Positions 11,739 to 20,483 are shown, counted from the first letter of the stretch. The stretch: DNA of 64,000 bases from Phyllobacterium myrsinacearum (GCF_014138285.1 NZ_JACGXN010000014.1:62001-126000), one strand, 5' to 3'. Notes: generated from the letters alone by a model not told the origin. Made by a program: numbers and translations.

Positions 11739-12157
11739 CGTGGTAATCCATGGTTGCGAATCGCCGTGCAGACCTGATGTATTTCAGTGGCCCTGCTCCC
11801 GATTGACCAAGTGCCAACTCGTGGTCACGCACTTACAGCATCGAGTTTTGTAAACCTATATTGCTCTTTTCCACCTTGGCAAACGTAATGCTCCCGTAAT
11901 TCACGCGGCTCCAGTCTGGGATGATTATTATTATCTTGAGGACAAAAATCCATGTCTCTTCGCGGTTTCTATTTTTATCATTTCCTCCGCAGAATTCTTC
12001 AAACAACCATAATTCTGGGATTCCTGTGGGCAGGACCAATGATGATCCTTTTTTTGAGATAAATTCGAGCCTTGGGGCTGAGCCTGGAACCGCGGCGCAC
12101 TACCGGCTTATCACATGTCTCTGTTGCGACTGACCTGCAATAAAAAGGGCATCGTTG
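11739..12157. other. Intergenic region before the two-component operon
   Basis: About 420 bases without a convincing gene. The two short open frames on opposite strands between 11833 and 12133 overlap each other and have no recognisable content. The one clear signal is the tandem operator at 11884-11902 with a TATTAT -10 candidate at 11926-11931, which would give a leader of roughly 220 bases before the response-regulator gene. Confidence 0.5.
11884..11902 (+). promoter_or_regulatory. Tandem-repeat operator (OmpR-type), copy 1
   Basis: CGTAATGCTCCCGTAATTC contains the direct repeat GTAAT twice with an 11-base period, typical of OmpR/PhoB-family response-regulator sites. A TATTAT -10 candidate starts 24 bases after its last base, so the site overlaps the -35 position. 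An almost identical copy (17 of 19 bases) with the same spacing to a -10 candidate precedes the lipoprotein gene at 14255-14273. Binding by the response regulator encoded just downstream is inferred. Confidence 0.6.
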
Positions 12158-12829
12158 ATGCGAGTCTTACTCATTGAAGACGAGAAGGAATTGGCTGCAG
12201 CGTTATCGGTGACGTTGGGTAAACAAGGAATACTTGTCGACCATACGACGCGTATGGCTGACGCGATTGAACTGACACGCCAGCATGATTACGATACGAT
12301 CTTGTTGGACCGTAGACTGCCCGATGGCGAGGGATTGACTTTTATCCAATGGCTGAGACGCACAGGTGCCGATACGCCAATTATCGTTCTGACCGCCCAC
12401 AATCAGGCATTGGAACGCATCGAAGGCCTCAATCTGGGCGCCGACGACTATATTGGAAAGCCCTTCCTCGTTGAAGAGTTGATAGCCCGGATGCGCGCTA
12501 TCCTGCGACGAGCGGTAAATCTAGCAGAACCTGCAATTAGCTTGGGTGCGTTGGTCATCGACCCGCTTCATCTCAGCGTTTCGGTTCACTCGCTTCCCTT
12601 TGATCTGCCAAGGCGTGAACTTCTGCTTCTTCTTGCCCTTGCCAAAAATCGGGAAAAAACCGTGCGTCGGTCAACATTGGAAGCCGCCGTCTATAATTAT
12701 CAGGATGAGATTCAATCCAACGCACTGGATGTACATATTTTCAGACTCCGCAAGCGGCTGACGGATGCCAGAGCTGACGTTACTATTCATAACATACGGG
12801 GCATCGGCTTTCTTCTGAAAGAAACGTGA
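12158..12829 (+). CDS. OmpR/PhoB-family response regulator
   Basis: Two-component response regulator of 223 residues. The receiver domain (about 1-115) has the acidic pocket Glu7/Asp8, the phospho-acceptor Asp51 in ILLDRRLPDG, Thr79 and Lys101 in GKPF. The winged-helix DNA-binding domain (about 128-222) ends in the standard SNALDVHIFRLRKRL and IRGIGFLL. A TTG directly before the ATG is also in frame but unneeded. Its stop overlaps the kinase start as ATGA. The inferred operator upstream suggests that it controls its own operon and the lipoprotein gene at 14378. The signal is unknown. Confidence 0.93.
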   Translation: MRVLLIEDEKELAAALSVTLGKQGILVDHTTRMADAIELTRQHDYDTILLDRRLPDGEGLTFIQWLRRTGADTPIIVLTAHNQALERIEGLNLGADDYIGKPFLVEELIARMRAILRRAVNLAEPAISLGALVIDPLHLSVSVHSLPFDLPRRELLLLLALAKNREKTVRRSTLEAAVYNYQDEIQSNALDVHIFRLRKRLTDARADVTIHNIRGIGFLLKET

Positions 12830-14157
12830 TGAAAGACACGAGTATCTCCCTTTGGTGGAAGCTGAGTTGGCAGTTGAGCCTGGTGCTCTTTTTCATCATT
12901 ACCATTGTCATCATGGGCCTGTGTATTTACGGCCTTACGGTTCTCACACCCAATTTGGCCATTGAAAAAAATATCAGCCATTTGATAAGGGACGCCGTTA
13001 CACGGGACGCGCAGGGCCGGTTTGTGATACGCGATACACCGAACCTCAATTCCTTCAAGGCCCAATACAGTGATTTATGGTATGTAGCTGCAACCGTTGA
13101 TGGGGCTTATATCACCTATGGAGCTGTCCCCACTCCCTATTCTGCTCTCGCACCTTATGTGCATTTCTTTCGAGATGCGGACATACGGGGAGCCGCCGGC
13201 ACCAATGAGATCGCATCCATTGAACCCGTGAATACGAGGGTCGGCAAAGTAAGCATCCTCATCGGCGGTGTCGCTGGCAAAGGCTGGCCTTTTCTTGTGC
13301 TTTTGAAAGAAATTTACCCAATTTATCTACCGCTTTTGGCCCTGGCTTTGCCTGCAGTCTTTCTCGCTGTGCCCCGGATCGTGCAGCGAACCCTGTCAGG
13401 AGTGAGAAAAGTCGCCAAAGAAGCATCTGAAATTGAAGCGCAAAGCTTTCATGCACGCCTTCCGGTCAGCGAAATTCCGAAAGAGATTGTTCCTCTTGTC
13501 ACGGCGTTCAATGGTCTGCTCGGACGTCTCGATGATGAGTTTCACAAGCGCCAGCGCTTCCTGCTTGACGCGGCGCACGAGCTTCGCACGCCAATCGCCA
13601 TCATTCAGGCAAGGATTGAAGGATTGCAGGCTGGACAACATCGCGTGCGATTGCTTGATGACGTCGCACGGCTGAATGACACCGCTGAGCAACTCCTTGA
13701 TTTTGAACGTAATACCCAAGGAGCCGAATTGCACCAGAATATTAATCTGGTAGAGATTGCCAGCAACGTTGTCGCCGACCTCGCACCCCTGGCTATTGCA
13801 GCCGGGTATACCGTCTCTTTTCAGAGCGAGACTGAATATGTTGAGCGTTTCGGCAATCCTTCTGATCTATCCAGAGCAATCAGCAACTTGTTTCGCAACG
13901 CGGTCGATCACGGAGAGAACCGAGGCATGATCCATGTCACAGTTTCAGCAGGGGGCGATATTACCGTAGCTGATGAAGGTCCGGGCATACCGGTTGAGCA
14001 TCAACAACTTGTCTTTGAACCATTCTACCGGATTACGCCTCGAAGCACCGGAGCGGGCCTGGGATTGAGCCTTGTAAAGCAGATTGTAGCGAACCATCAC
14101 GGCCACGTTACGATCGGGAATGCCTCGCCTGGCACACAAGTGACCATAGAACTCTGA
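12829..14157 (+). CDS. Membrane sensor histidine kinase
   Basis: Partner kinase of the response regulator, 442 residues. Membrane segments are at about 13-38 and 158-182, with a roughly 115-residue periplasmic sensor between them. A HAMP-like linker follows, then HisKA with His250 in LDAAHELRTPIA, N-box RNAVDHGEN and G-box DEGPGIP, with GAGLGLSLV near the end. The start overlaps the regulator stop. The periplasmic domain is not one I can name. A strong terminator lies 27 bases after the stop. Confidence 0.93.
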   Translation: MKDTSISLWWKLSWQLSLVLFFIITIVIMGLCIYGLTVLTPNLAIEKNISHLIRDAVTRDAQGRFVIRDTPNLNSFKAQYSDLWYVAATVDGAYITYGAVPTPYSALAPYVHFFRDADIRGAAGTNEIASIEPVNTRVGKVSILIGGVAGKGWPFLVLLKEIYPIYLPLLALALPAVFLAVPRIVQRTLSGVRKVAKEASEIEAQSFHARLPVSEIPKEIVPLVTAFNGLLGRLDDEFHKRQRFLLDAAHELRTPIAIIQARIEGLQAGQHRVRLLDDVARLNDTAEQLLDFERNTQGAELHQNINLVEIASNVVADLAPLAIAAGYTVSFQSETEYVERFGNPSDLSRAISNLFRNAVDHGENRGMIHVTVSAGGDITVADEGPGIPVEHQQLVFEPFYRITPRSTGAGLGLSLVKQIVANHHGHVTIGNASPGTQVTIEL

Positions 14158-14183
14158 TCTGACGCTGACACCTCATAGTCATC

Positions 14184-14210
14184 ATGCCCTCCAGTTCTGG
14201 CGGGCATTTT
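14184..14210 (+). terminator. Rho-independent terminator after the kinase gene
   Basis: The hairpin ATGCCC-T-CCAG / CTGG-C-GGGCAT closes on a TT loop and runs into TTTT at 14207-14210. It starts 27 bases after the kinase stop and separates the two-component operon from the lipoprotein gene. Confidence 0.85.
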
Positions 14211-14254
14211 GGTAAAATTGCCAAGGCTTAGTTTCATTGTGATTTATGAAATCC

Positions 14255-14273
14255 CGTAATGCTGCGGTAATTC
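14255..14273 (+). promoter_or_regulatory. Tandem-repeat operator (OmpR-type), copy 2
   Basis: CGTAATGCTGCGGTAATTC, differing from the copy at 11884-11902 at only two positions. A -10 candidate TATCAA starts at 14297, again 24 bases after the last operator base. The conserved distance supports an activator site overlapping the -35 region of the lipoprotein gene. Confidence 0.6.
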
Positions 14274-14377
14274 TCCGTTCGCCAATGTCCGTCGCGTATC
14301 AACTATGGCGGAGCCAAAAAAACATGCGCGTCACATTTTTCTTCCACTCTGCAACCCTGTGCGTCGGTTGATTGCAG

Positions 14378-15211
14378 ATGTCTCATATGAAAGCTCTGCA
14401 ATTGGCAATGCCGCTGGTGCTTGCATTGAGTGGCTGCGCTTCCGTGCCCTTAAAGGAAGGAGGAACGCTATCTTCTTACAGCAACCTCGGTGCTTCCAAA
14501 GGCAGCCTCTCGAAGTCACGTACGTATGTAGATGGGCAAAGCCTGATAACGGCGAAGACAGTCAGTATTGAGCCTACAACCTTCGCATTCAGTGCGGCAT
14601 CCCGCATCAAAACAGAAGCCGATCGGACATTGGTTTCAAACGCAGTGGACCGGGCACTTTGCGTCTCACTCAGTGACAAGTATCAAATCATCTCGTCCGA
14701 CTTGTCTGCCGATTTGAACATCCGATCTGTTGTCACCGATATTGTACCAACGAACAAGACGATGGCGGGAGTAGCCACGGCTGTAACCTTGGGTTCCAGT
14801 GCCGTCCTGCCCGTAAGCGTTCCGCGTCTTCCCGTGGGCCTCGGAGGACTGGCAGTTGAAGCGGAAGCCGTCGACAACACCGGTGTCCAGCGAGCAGCAA
14901 TATTGTGGGCGCGCGGTGCGAATTCAATTCAGAATACCCCTCGGGTCTCGGAGGTCGGAGATGCATATAGTCTGGCATCAAAGTTCGGCAATGAGTTCTC
15001 CCAGATTCTCATCAGCGGAAAAGAGTCAAAAGGGCTGAATATCAAATTGCCCTCGGGCCAACGGATGAAATCCTGGCTAGGCGGCAAACCAAAATACGTC
15101 GCGTGCGACGCGTTTGGCCGAAGTCCTGGCATAGCCGGAATAATTGCTGACAAAATAGGCGCGCCGCCGCAATGGACTGACAGGCGGCCGAAGGGAGCTG
15201 CGCCGCTCTAA
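14378..15211 (+). CDS. Outer-membrane lipoprotein, DUF3313-like
   Basis: Predicted lipoprotein of 277 residues: a type II signal peptide with lipobox LALSGC puts the lipidated Cys at about residue 20. The mature part begins ASVPLKEGGTLSSYSNLG and later has the Gly/Leu-rich stretch PRLPVGLGGLAVEAEA; overall it resembles DUF3313 lipoproteins of unknown function. A second ATG nine bases downstream could also be the start. It is monocistronic, behind a terminator, and shares an operator with the neighbouring two-component system, so it is probably a target of that system. Confidence 0.7.
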   Translation: MSHMKALQLAMPLVLALSGCASVPLKEGGTLSSYSNLGASKGSLSKSRTYVDGQSLITAKTVSIEPTTFAFSAASRIKTEADRTLVSNAVDRALCVSLSDKYQIISSDLSADLNIRSVVTDIVPTNKTMAGVATAVTLGSSAVLPVSVPRLPVGLGGLAVEAEAVDNTGVQRAAILWARGANSIQNTPRVSEVGDAYSLASKFGNEFSQILISGKESKGLNIKLPSGQRMKSWLGGKPKYVACDAFGRSPGIAGIIADKIGAPPQWTDRRPKGAAPL

Positions 15212-15391
15212 GTGACACATCCCAATAGGCATATGTTCGTCTGCCCTGCCCTCGCGGGTATAAGACAGCATTTTACGTCCCGTTGGGAAAAGCAATTGAG
15301 ACATTCAGCAAGGGTGACTTCCTGATCGCGGTGGTCACCGCAATTGTCGTGGCACTCTGCCCATGGAGATATCGCCTAAAGGGATAACCGA

Positions 15392-16066
15392 CTAAAGATC
15401 GACCACGAGGCCTTTGGCTTTGAGAACCGGATCGAGATTGCTGACCTCGATGACAGACTTTCCAGCTCTGTAAGCGGCAATATATCCAGCTTCAGCATCC
15501 TCGCGCGCCTGGGCGAGTTTGGCCACGGCAAAGGCTTCATCGCTTCGAACAACGACAAGCCCGTCAGCGTCGCCAACAATAATGTCGCCCGGGTAGACCA
15601 GTTCATCACCGATCGTGATCGGATCATTCACGGCTGCAAGCGTTTCCTTGACCGTCCCCTTGATACAGACACTCAGGGAAAAGACCGGAAGGCCGAGGCC
15701 ACGAAGCTGCAGAGTGTCCCGAACGCCGGTGTCGGTCACCAGACCGCCGATACCCTTGGCAAGGCAGGCATTTGCAAGAACATCTCCAAAGGATCCGGCT
15801 TCTTCATAGTCGCCGGCGGACACTACAATGATATCACCTGGCATAGCGTAGTTGATGGCAAGCTGGAGCATGATGTTGTCGCGCGGCGCACACTTCACCG
15901 TGAAGGCCGGGCCACACAACTTCATCCGATAGTCGACCGGCTTTAGTCGCGAAGAAAGAGCGCCCCTGCGCCCTTGCGCCTCGTGCAATGTTGCAGGCGA
16001 GAATTTAGCAATGGCCTCGACAGCTGCTGAGCTCGGGCGTTCGGGTATTTGCTTGATATGGATCAT
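15392..16066 (-). CDS. RraA/CHA-aldolase family protein (oxaloacetate decarboxylase-like)
   Basis: Member of the RraA-like family that includes 4-carboxy-4-hydroxy-2-oxoadipate aldolase/oxaloacetate decarboxylase. 224 residues. Seen are the N-terminal TLHEAQGRRGAL, the AINYAMPGDIIVV strand, the catalytic Arg/metal-binding Asp in GLVTDTGVRDT, and GDIIVGDADGLVVV near the end. It is the last gene of an ABC-transporter operon, 23 bases after the ATPase, which suggests a catabolic aldolase for the imported acid rather than an RNase E regulator. The substrate is not known. Confidence 0.82.
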   Translation of the reverse strand: MIHIKQIPERPSSAAVEAIAKFSPATLHEAQGRRGALSSRLKPVDYRMKLCGPAFTVKCAPRDNIMLQLAINYAMPGDIIVVSAGDYEEAGSFGDVLANACLAKGIGGLVTDTGVRDTLQLRGLGLPVFSLSVCIKGTVKETLAAVNDPITIGDELVYPGDIIVGDADGLVVVRSDEAFAVAKLAQAREDAEAGYIAAYRAGKSVIEVSNLDPVLKAKGLVVDL

Positions 16067-16089
16067 GATAGCCTCTGTGTGGTGTGGTT

Positions 16090-16821
16090 CTAGTGGTTTT
16101 TCTGGATGGCCGAAAGGAATCCCCGCACGTCCGGGTGGGTCTCGGAGGAGAAGAACAGCTCGGGCTGGGCGTTAAAGGTCAACTTACCATTCTTCAGGAA
16201 CCAGACGCGGTCGGATACCTCACGAGCGAAGCCCATTTCGTGGGTCACGCACATCATGGTGAGGCCCTCTCCGGAAAGCTGACGAAGCAGCCTGAGCACT
16301 TCACTGACCATCTCTGGATCGAGCGCACTGGTTGGCTCGTCGAGGATAAGCACCTCCGGCTTCAGCATCAGGGACCGGGCGATTGCGACACGTTGCGACT
16401 GACCACCGGAAATGTCGGCAGGAAGTGCGTTCGCCTTGTCCGCCAGTCCCACGCGTTCGAGCATCAGCAGCGCTGCAGGCAGGGCTTCCTTGCGCGATTG
16501 CTGGTGGATCCGGCGCAAGGGCAGCATTACATTGTCTACGACGGTCAGATGGGGAAACAGGTTGAACTGCTGAAAGACAAAGCCAATGCCGGTTCTCAGT
16601 GTATTCACGTTGACCGACTTGGCGTTGATATCCATGCCGCCTACAGTGATAGTACCCTCCTGGATTGGCTCCAGCCGGTTCACCGTTCGCACCAGCGTCG
16701 ATTTTCCCGACCCTGAGGGCCCGCACAGTACAATCGTCGTTCCCTTATCGACGGTCGCAGAAATCTCCTTGATGACCTTAAGGGATCCAAACCACTTGGA
16801 AACGGCTTGAAATTCGATCAT
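16090..16821 (-). CDS. Amino-acid-type ABC transporter ATPase
   Basis: ATP-binding subunit of the polar amino-acid (GlnQ/HisP) group, 243 residues. Walker A is GPSGSGKST at about 33-41, the Q-loop is GFVFQQFNLFPH, the signature is LPADISGGQSQRVAIARSL and Walker B is LILDEPTSALDPE, followed by the switch His in CVTHEMGFA. Its ATG overlaps the stop of the preceding permease as ATGA. With the two permeases and the binding protein upstream it forms one complete importer. Confidence 0.93.
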   Translation of the reverse strand: MIEFQAVSKWFGSLKVIKEISATVDKGTTIVLCGPSGSGKSTLVRTVNRLEPIQEGTITVGGMDINAKSVNVNTLRTGIGFVFQQFNLFPHLTVVDNVMLPLRRIHQQSRKEALPAALLMLERVGLADKANALPADISGGQSQRVAIARSLMLKPEVLILDEPTSALDPEMVSEVLRLLRQLSGEGLTMMCVTHEMGFAREVSDRVWFLKNGKLTFNAQPELFFSSETHPDVRGFLSAIQKNH

Positions 16822-17528
16822 GCCACCGCCTCCACGATCACGCGTCCCGTTCGCCGGTTCGCGATCCGCCTTTCCAGCCAGTTTGTCGCCTGACTCAGCG
16901 CAAAGCAGAGGATGAAATATGTGGCGGCCAAAATCCCGAAGATCTGAAGCGGCTTGGTCACCTCGTTCGAGTTGACCTGCAGCATTACATAGGAAAGTTC
17001 CGACACGGCGATGATCGATCCTAGCGACGATTCCTTGATGATGGTCGTCAACTGATTGACGATGCCGGGAATGACATTGAAAATCGCCTGCGGCAGGATC
17101 ACACGGAAAGTTGTGGGGATATAACTGAGCCCAAGAGCTTTGGCCGCTTCGGTCTGCCCATTGGGTAGTCCCTTAATACCTGCCGCGATGATCTCCCCAA
17201 GATAGGCGGTTTGATAGATAACGATCGCAATGATCAGCGTATAGGTTGCGTCGATTGGAAAGCCGATAACCATCGGCAGCGCAAAATACGCCCAGAAGAT
17301 CAACATCAACAGTGGAATGGCGCGCACACAATGCACGAAGCCGCTGGCCACAGCCTTAAGCGGACGCGACTGGGCGGTTCGTGCCAGCGCGATCAGAACG
17401 GCACAAGGAAAGGTGACGGCAAGGCTCACGATTGAGATGATCAGCGTCAGGGCAAGACCGCCCAGCTTCCCATGCGGATATTCGCCAATCAGTAGCATGA
17501 GACCATAGTCCCGGATGATTTCCAGCAT
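16818..17528 (-). CDS. Amino-acid-type ABC transporter permease
   Basis: HisM/GlnP-type inner-membrane permease, 236 residues, with about five membrane segments. The EAA-like loop is EAAKALGLSYIPTTFRVILPQA. The longer open frame to 17576 is ignored, because the ATG at 17528 overlaps the stop of the previous permease gene as TAATG, a coupling arrangement common in this family. It pairs with the permease at 17528-18226. Confidence 0.92.
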   Translation of the reverse strand: MLEIIRDYGLMLLIGEYPHGKLGGLALTLIISIVSLAVTFPCAVLIALARTAQSRPLKAVASGFVHCVRAIPLLMLIFWAYFALPMVIGFPIDATYTLIIAIVIYQTAYLGEIIAAGIKGLPNGQTEAAKALGLSYIPTTFRVILPQAIFNVIPGIVNQLTTIIKESSLGSIIAVSELSYVMLQVNSNEVTKPLQIFGILAATYFILCFALSQATNWLERRIANRRTGRVIVEAVA

Positions 17529-18226
17529 TATTTCACCCTCAACCGGAACCGGTCGGATAGGACCGAGGTGAGCCACATGATCACAAATGAAATCAGCATG
17601 TAGATTGCCGTCGCTATCCCGTAGGCCTCGAAAATCCGGAAGGATTGCTCTTCGATATAGCGTGCCTGATAACTCAGTTCCGCAACGCCTATACCGGCAG
17701 CAAGACTTGTGCCTTTAAAGAGGATCAACGTTTGACCGAGCAGCGCTGGAAGCGCCAAGCGCCAGGCCTGTGGCAGAATGACCCAGCGCATCGCGCCCAG
17801 ATAGGTCAAGCCGATCGAACGGGCCGCCTCCATCTGCGCGGGATGGATCGAGCGCATACCGCTACGGAAATCTTCGGACATATACGCAGCCTTGTTGAGC
17901 GCCAACGCCACGATTGCATAGCCAATCTCCGCCCCGATATCGTTCAGATATTCATTAACGGCATCGGGCAGCACGACGGCAAACCCGAAGTACCAGACAA
18001 ACAACTGGATCAGCACCGGAACATTCCGGTGATATTCCACGAAAGCAGCGACAAGTAATTGTGTTGGCCGGAACTCAACGGCCCGAACGACAGTGAGGAC
18101 GATCGCGAGCAACAGCCCAAAAAACCACGACAGGACGAATAGAACCATTGTCGTCTGAATGCCCTGCAGGATGAGATCCAGATACTCACCCTGCAGGATT
18201 TTACTAAAATCGAGCTGGTAACCCAT
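17528..18226 (-). CDS. Amino-acid-type ABC transporter permease
   Basis: Second HisQ/GlnP-type permease, 232 residues and about five membrane helices. The coupling loop reads EAARSIGLTYLGAMRWVILPQA. It lies 26 bases after the binding-protein gene and overlaps the next permease by one base. Both permeases presumably form a heterodimer; the substrate is set by the binding protein. Confidence 0.92.
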   Translation of the reverse strand: MGYQLDFSKILQGEYLDLILQGIQTTMVLFVLSWFFGLLLAIVLTVVRAVEFRPTQLLVAAFVEYHRNVPVLIQLFVWYFGFAVVLPDAVNEYLNDIGAEIGYAIVALALNKAAYMSEDFRSGMRSIHPAQMEAARSIGLTYLGAMRWVILPQAWRLALPALLGQTLILFKGTSLAAGIGVAELSYQARYIEEQSFRIFEAYGIATAIYMLISFVIMWLTSVLSDRFRLRVK

Positions 18227-18252
18227 GATGCTAGCTCACTCTGGTCTCGGGA

Positions 18253-19092
18253 TCAGTTCGCAAACCAAGTCGACTGCGGTTTGCCAAAATCGAACTTTCG
18301 CGTCGCCTTCAGATCCGAGTCCTTGCCAAGCCACTTGTCGTACAATTTCTGCCCCTCCCCGCTTTTCTCGATACTCGCCAGGAACTCGTCGGCCGTCTTC
18401 ACGAGCACGGGTGAGCCCTTGCGGAAGGCAAAACCAGACGGCATCGACAGTAATGGTTCGTCGAGGAAGCGCAGCCCCTTGATCTTGTCGCCGGCATTCC
18501 GCTGAACAGCCCTGCCTTCGGAATAGCGGTACACTGTTGCTTTGACCTTGCCTTGCTGGAGGGCGAGGAACGACGCGGCACTCGTCTCGAACGAAAGGAC
18601 ACGAGCGTCTGGAAGTCTCTTTTCTGTCAAAGGAATCAGAACTGATCCCTTCACCAGACCTATGCGCTGCGCCGACAGATCATCGACTGTCTTGATATTG
18701 GAACTGTCCAGAACAACAAAGTTGAAATCTTCGGCAATATAGGCACCACTGAAATCAACCTGCTCCGCGCGCTCCTTGCTGTAGCTGAGAAGCGATGCCA
18801 AAATATCGACGCGACCTTGCGTCAGCTCGGCCATCCTGGTCTGTGGCGAGACCGGAATAAGCAGGGGCTTTACCCCAATATACTTGGCGAACATGTTACA
18901 AAGCTCGATCTCATACCCAGCGGGCTCACGCGTCTTGGGATCTTGAAAACCGAGGGGCGGAGAGTTTGTCAGCACACCGCAGTTCAGCGTTCCCGCCGAT
19001 TTGATGTCATCGAGCTGTTCGGCAGAGACCATGGTTGAAAGAATGGCCGCCCCGTTAAAAACCGCGGCAGCCAGAAATAGCTTCACGTTCAT
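18253..19092 (-). CDS. Periplasmic substrate-binding protein, amino-acid/organic-acid type
   Basis: Family 3 extracellular solute-binding protein (SBP_bac_3), 279 residues, with a signal peptide ending near residue 24 (STMVSA then EQLDDIK). Typical marks are AGTLNCGVLTNSPPLGFQD, GYEIELCNMFAKYIG, the RxDI box GRVDILAS and the FSGAYIA stretch. It is the first gene of the transporter operon and divergent from a LysR regulator. The operon also holds an RraA/CHA-aldolase-like enzyme, so an acid feeding into oxaloacetate or pyruvate is a reasonable guess for the ligand, but only a guess. Confidence 0.88.
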   Translation of the reverse strand: MNVKLFLAAAVFNGAAILSTMVSAEQLDDIKSAGTLNCGVLTNSPPLGFQDPKTREPAGYEIELCNMFAKYIGVKPLLIPVSPQTRMAELTQGRVDILASLLSYSKERAEQVDFSGAYIAEDFNFVVLDSSNIKTVDDLSAQRIGLVKGSVLIPLTEKRLPDARVLSFETSAASFLALQQGKVKATVYRYSEGRAVQRNAGDKIKGLRFLDEPLLSMPSGFAFRKGSPVLVKTADEFLASIEKSGEGQKLYDKWLGKDSDLKATRKFDFGKPQSTWFAN

Positions 19093-19183
19093 TTTGTTCC
19101 TCCTCCACAGCGCACCCTCTCGCTGTCAGGACGTTTTAATCAGAAGGAGATATTCAAACAAATATATATTGGAGATAGGATAC

Positions 19184-19198
19184 ATATCGATTCGATAT
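19184..19198. promoter_or_regulatory. Perfect 15-base palindrome, LysR operator candidate
   Basis: ATATCGATTCGATAT is a perfect odd palindrome containing the T-N11-A core (TATCGATTCGATA). It ends 20 bases before the LysR start at 19219, in the spacer shared with the divergent transporter operon. A looser repeat, CAAATATATATTGG, lies at 19159-19172. Together they look like the recognition and activation sites of a LysR regulator. Confidence 0.55.
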
Positions 19199-19218
19199 AG
19201 AAAGCATTGAACACCCGG

Positions 19219-20154
19219 ATGACACTTGATCTGTTGAAATTGCGCTATTTTGCCAAGATTGCCGAACTGGGGTCTTTCACACGCGCTTCCAATGAACTCG
19301 GCGTCGCGCAGCCGGCGCTTAGCTTGCATATGCGAGCACTTGAAGAGCAGTTGGATGTACGGCTTTTGAATCGGATGCCCCGCGGGGTGGTCGCTACCGA
19401 GGCGGGACAGACGCTGCTGTCCCATGCCCAAGCCATCCTTCGTGCTCTAGAACAGGCTGAAGCAGCGACAAAAGAGCAAGCAGAGTATCCAACGGGCTCC
19501 GTTTCTCTGGGCATTCTCAGTTCGATTTGCCCGACGCTGTCTATTCCCGTGATTGAAGAATGTTCTCAGCGATTTCCAAAGATCCGTCTCACGATCAGCG
19601 AGGGCGACAGCCAGACGCTTCGGGCAGCGGTAGATACGCGTATCCACGACCTTGCTGTCACTCTGGACGGTGTCGCCAAACCAACATCATCGCCTCTTTT
19701 CGAAGAGATGCTCTACGTCGTCGGTCCCTTCGGGCAATTCGCACCCGATGCAGCGTTGACGGTTGAAGAAGCACTTGGCCTGCCGTTGATCCTGCCCACA
19801 CGGCGCCACGGGATTCGCATTCTGCTTGAACGACAGGCTTTGATGCTCGGCCGCGAACTTAATATCGTGCGCGAAATCGAAGGTGTGGCAAGCACGAAGG
19901 CAGCAATCCGTGCCGGTCTCGGGCTAACGATCCTTGGGCGTGGTGCGGTCCATGCGGAGCAGGAAAGCGGAACTTTATCCGCTATTGCTCTGACGCGCCC
20001 AGGTCTTACCCGCCGTCTCGTTCTCGATACACCGGTCAACCATCCACCGACGCGCGCTGTAATCGAGGTACAAAAAATTCTGTTCGCCATTATCATAAAG
20101 CTCGGTGATGAGGGCCACTGGACCTGCCTTTTGCCGAAGCCACCTACAACCTGA
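19219..20154 (+). CDS. LysR-type regulator (Nac/Cbl-like)
   Basis: LysR-family protein of 311 residues with helix-turn-helix at about 5-62 (GSFTRASNELGVAQPALSLH) and a C-terminal effector domain. It resembles the Nac-like group that starts by counting one aromatic pair, LKLRYFAKIAE. A TTG four codons upstream is also in frame, but the ATG fits the family start MxLxxLxYF. It is divergent from the ABC operon at 15392-19092, which it most likely controls through the palindrome at 19184-19198. Confidence 0.87.
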   Translation: MTLDLLKLRYFAKIAELGSFTRASNELGVAQPALSLHMRALEEQLDVRLLNRMPRGVVATEAGQTLLSHAQAILRALEQAEAATKEQAEYPTGSVSLGILSSICPTLSIPVIEECSQRFPKIRLTISEGDSQTLRAAVDTRIHDLAVTLDGVAKPTSSPLFEEMLYVVGPFGQFAPDAALTVEEALGLPLILPTRRHGIRILLERQALMLGRELNIVREIEGVASTKAAIRAGLGLTILGRGAVHAEQESGTLSAIALTRPGLTRRLVLDTPVNHPPTRAVIEVQKILFAIIIKLGDEGHWTCLLPKPPTT

Positions 20155-20200
20155 TAGAGGCGGCAGAAGCGGCCTCTCAAGGAATCGTCGCACAGTCATT

Positions 20201-20358
20201 TCAGGCCAGCATATAGGCCGTCTTCACGGTCGTATAGAATTCAACGGCGTATTTGCCCCGCGGGCACCCTTGAGACGTTCGGTTGCCTCAGCGACGAACC
20301 GGTCGTGAATGCCTTCGGTAAAAATAATGCGGGACGACGCGGTGCGGCGCTGGGCCAT
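20201..20358 (-). pseudogene. Remnant of an alpha-ketoglutaric semialdehyde dehydrogenase
   Basis: Two separated pieces of one aldehyde dehydrogenase are fused here. The upstream piece reads QRRTASSRIIFTEGIHDRFV then ATERLKGARG, matching the catalytic block, but the catalytic Cys of QRCTASSR is Arg (CGC). The piece after it, in another frame, reads GKYAVEFYTTVKTAYMLA followed by a stop, which matches the family's extreme C-terminus. About 170 residues between them are missing. It is dead both by deletion and by loss of the nucleophile. The 120 bases upstream (to 20483) contain further decayed-looking sequence I cannot name. Confidence 0.75.
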
Positions 20359-20483
20359 ACCAGCTAAGGATCACTTTTCAGGGGGCAGACCAAGCCAATC
20401 AACCCAGCTCTTCTGTGCCGAAGGTCTACCGGTAGCTTTGAAGGTCCTTGTCGAAATATGCTGTGGTGACGCCCTCTTTGATT

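Noticed and set aside
11833-12133. Two opposing 68-70-codon frames before the response regulator
   Set aside because: They overlap each other, sit across the operator and leader, and read as random sequence.
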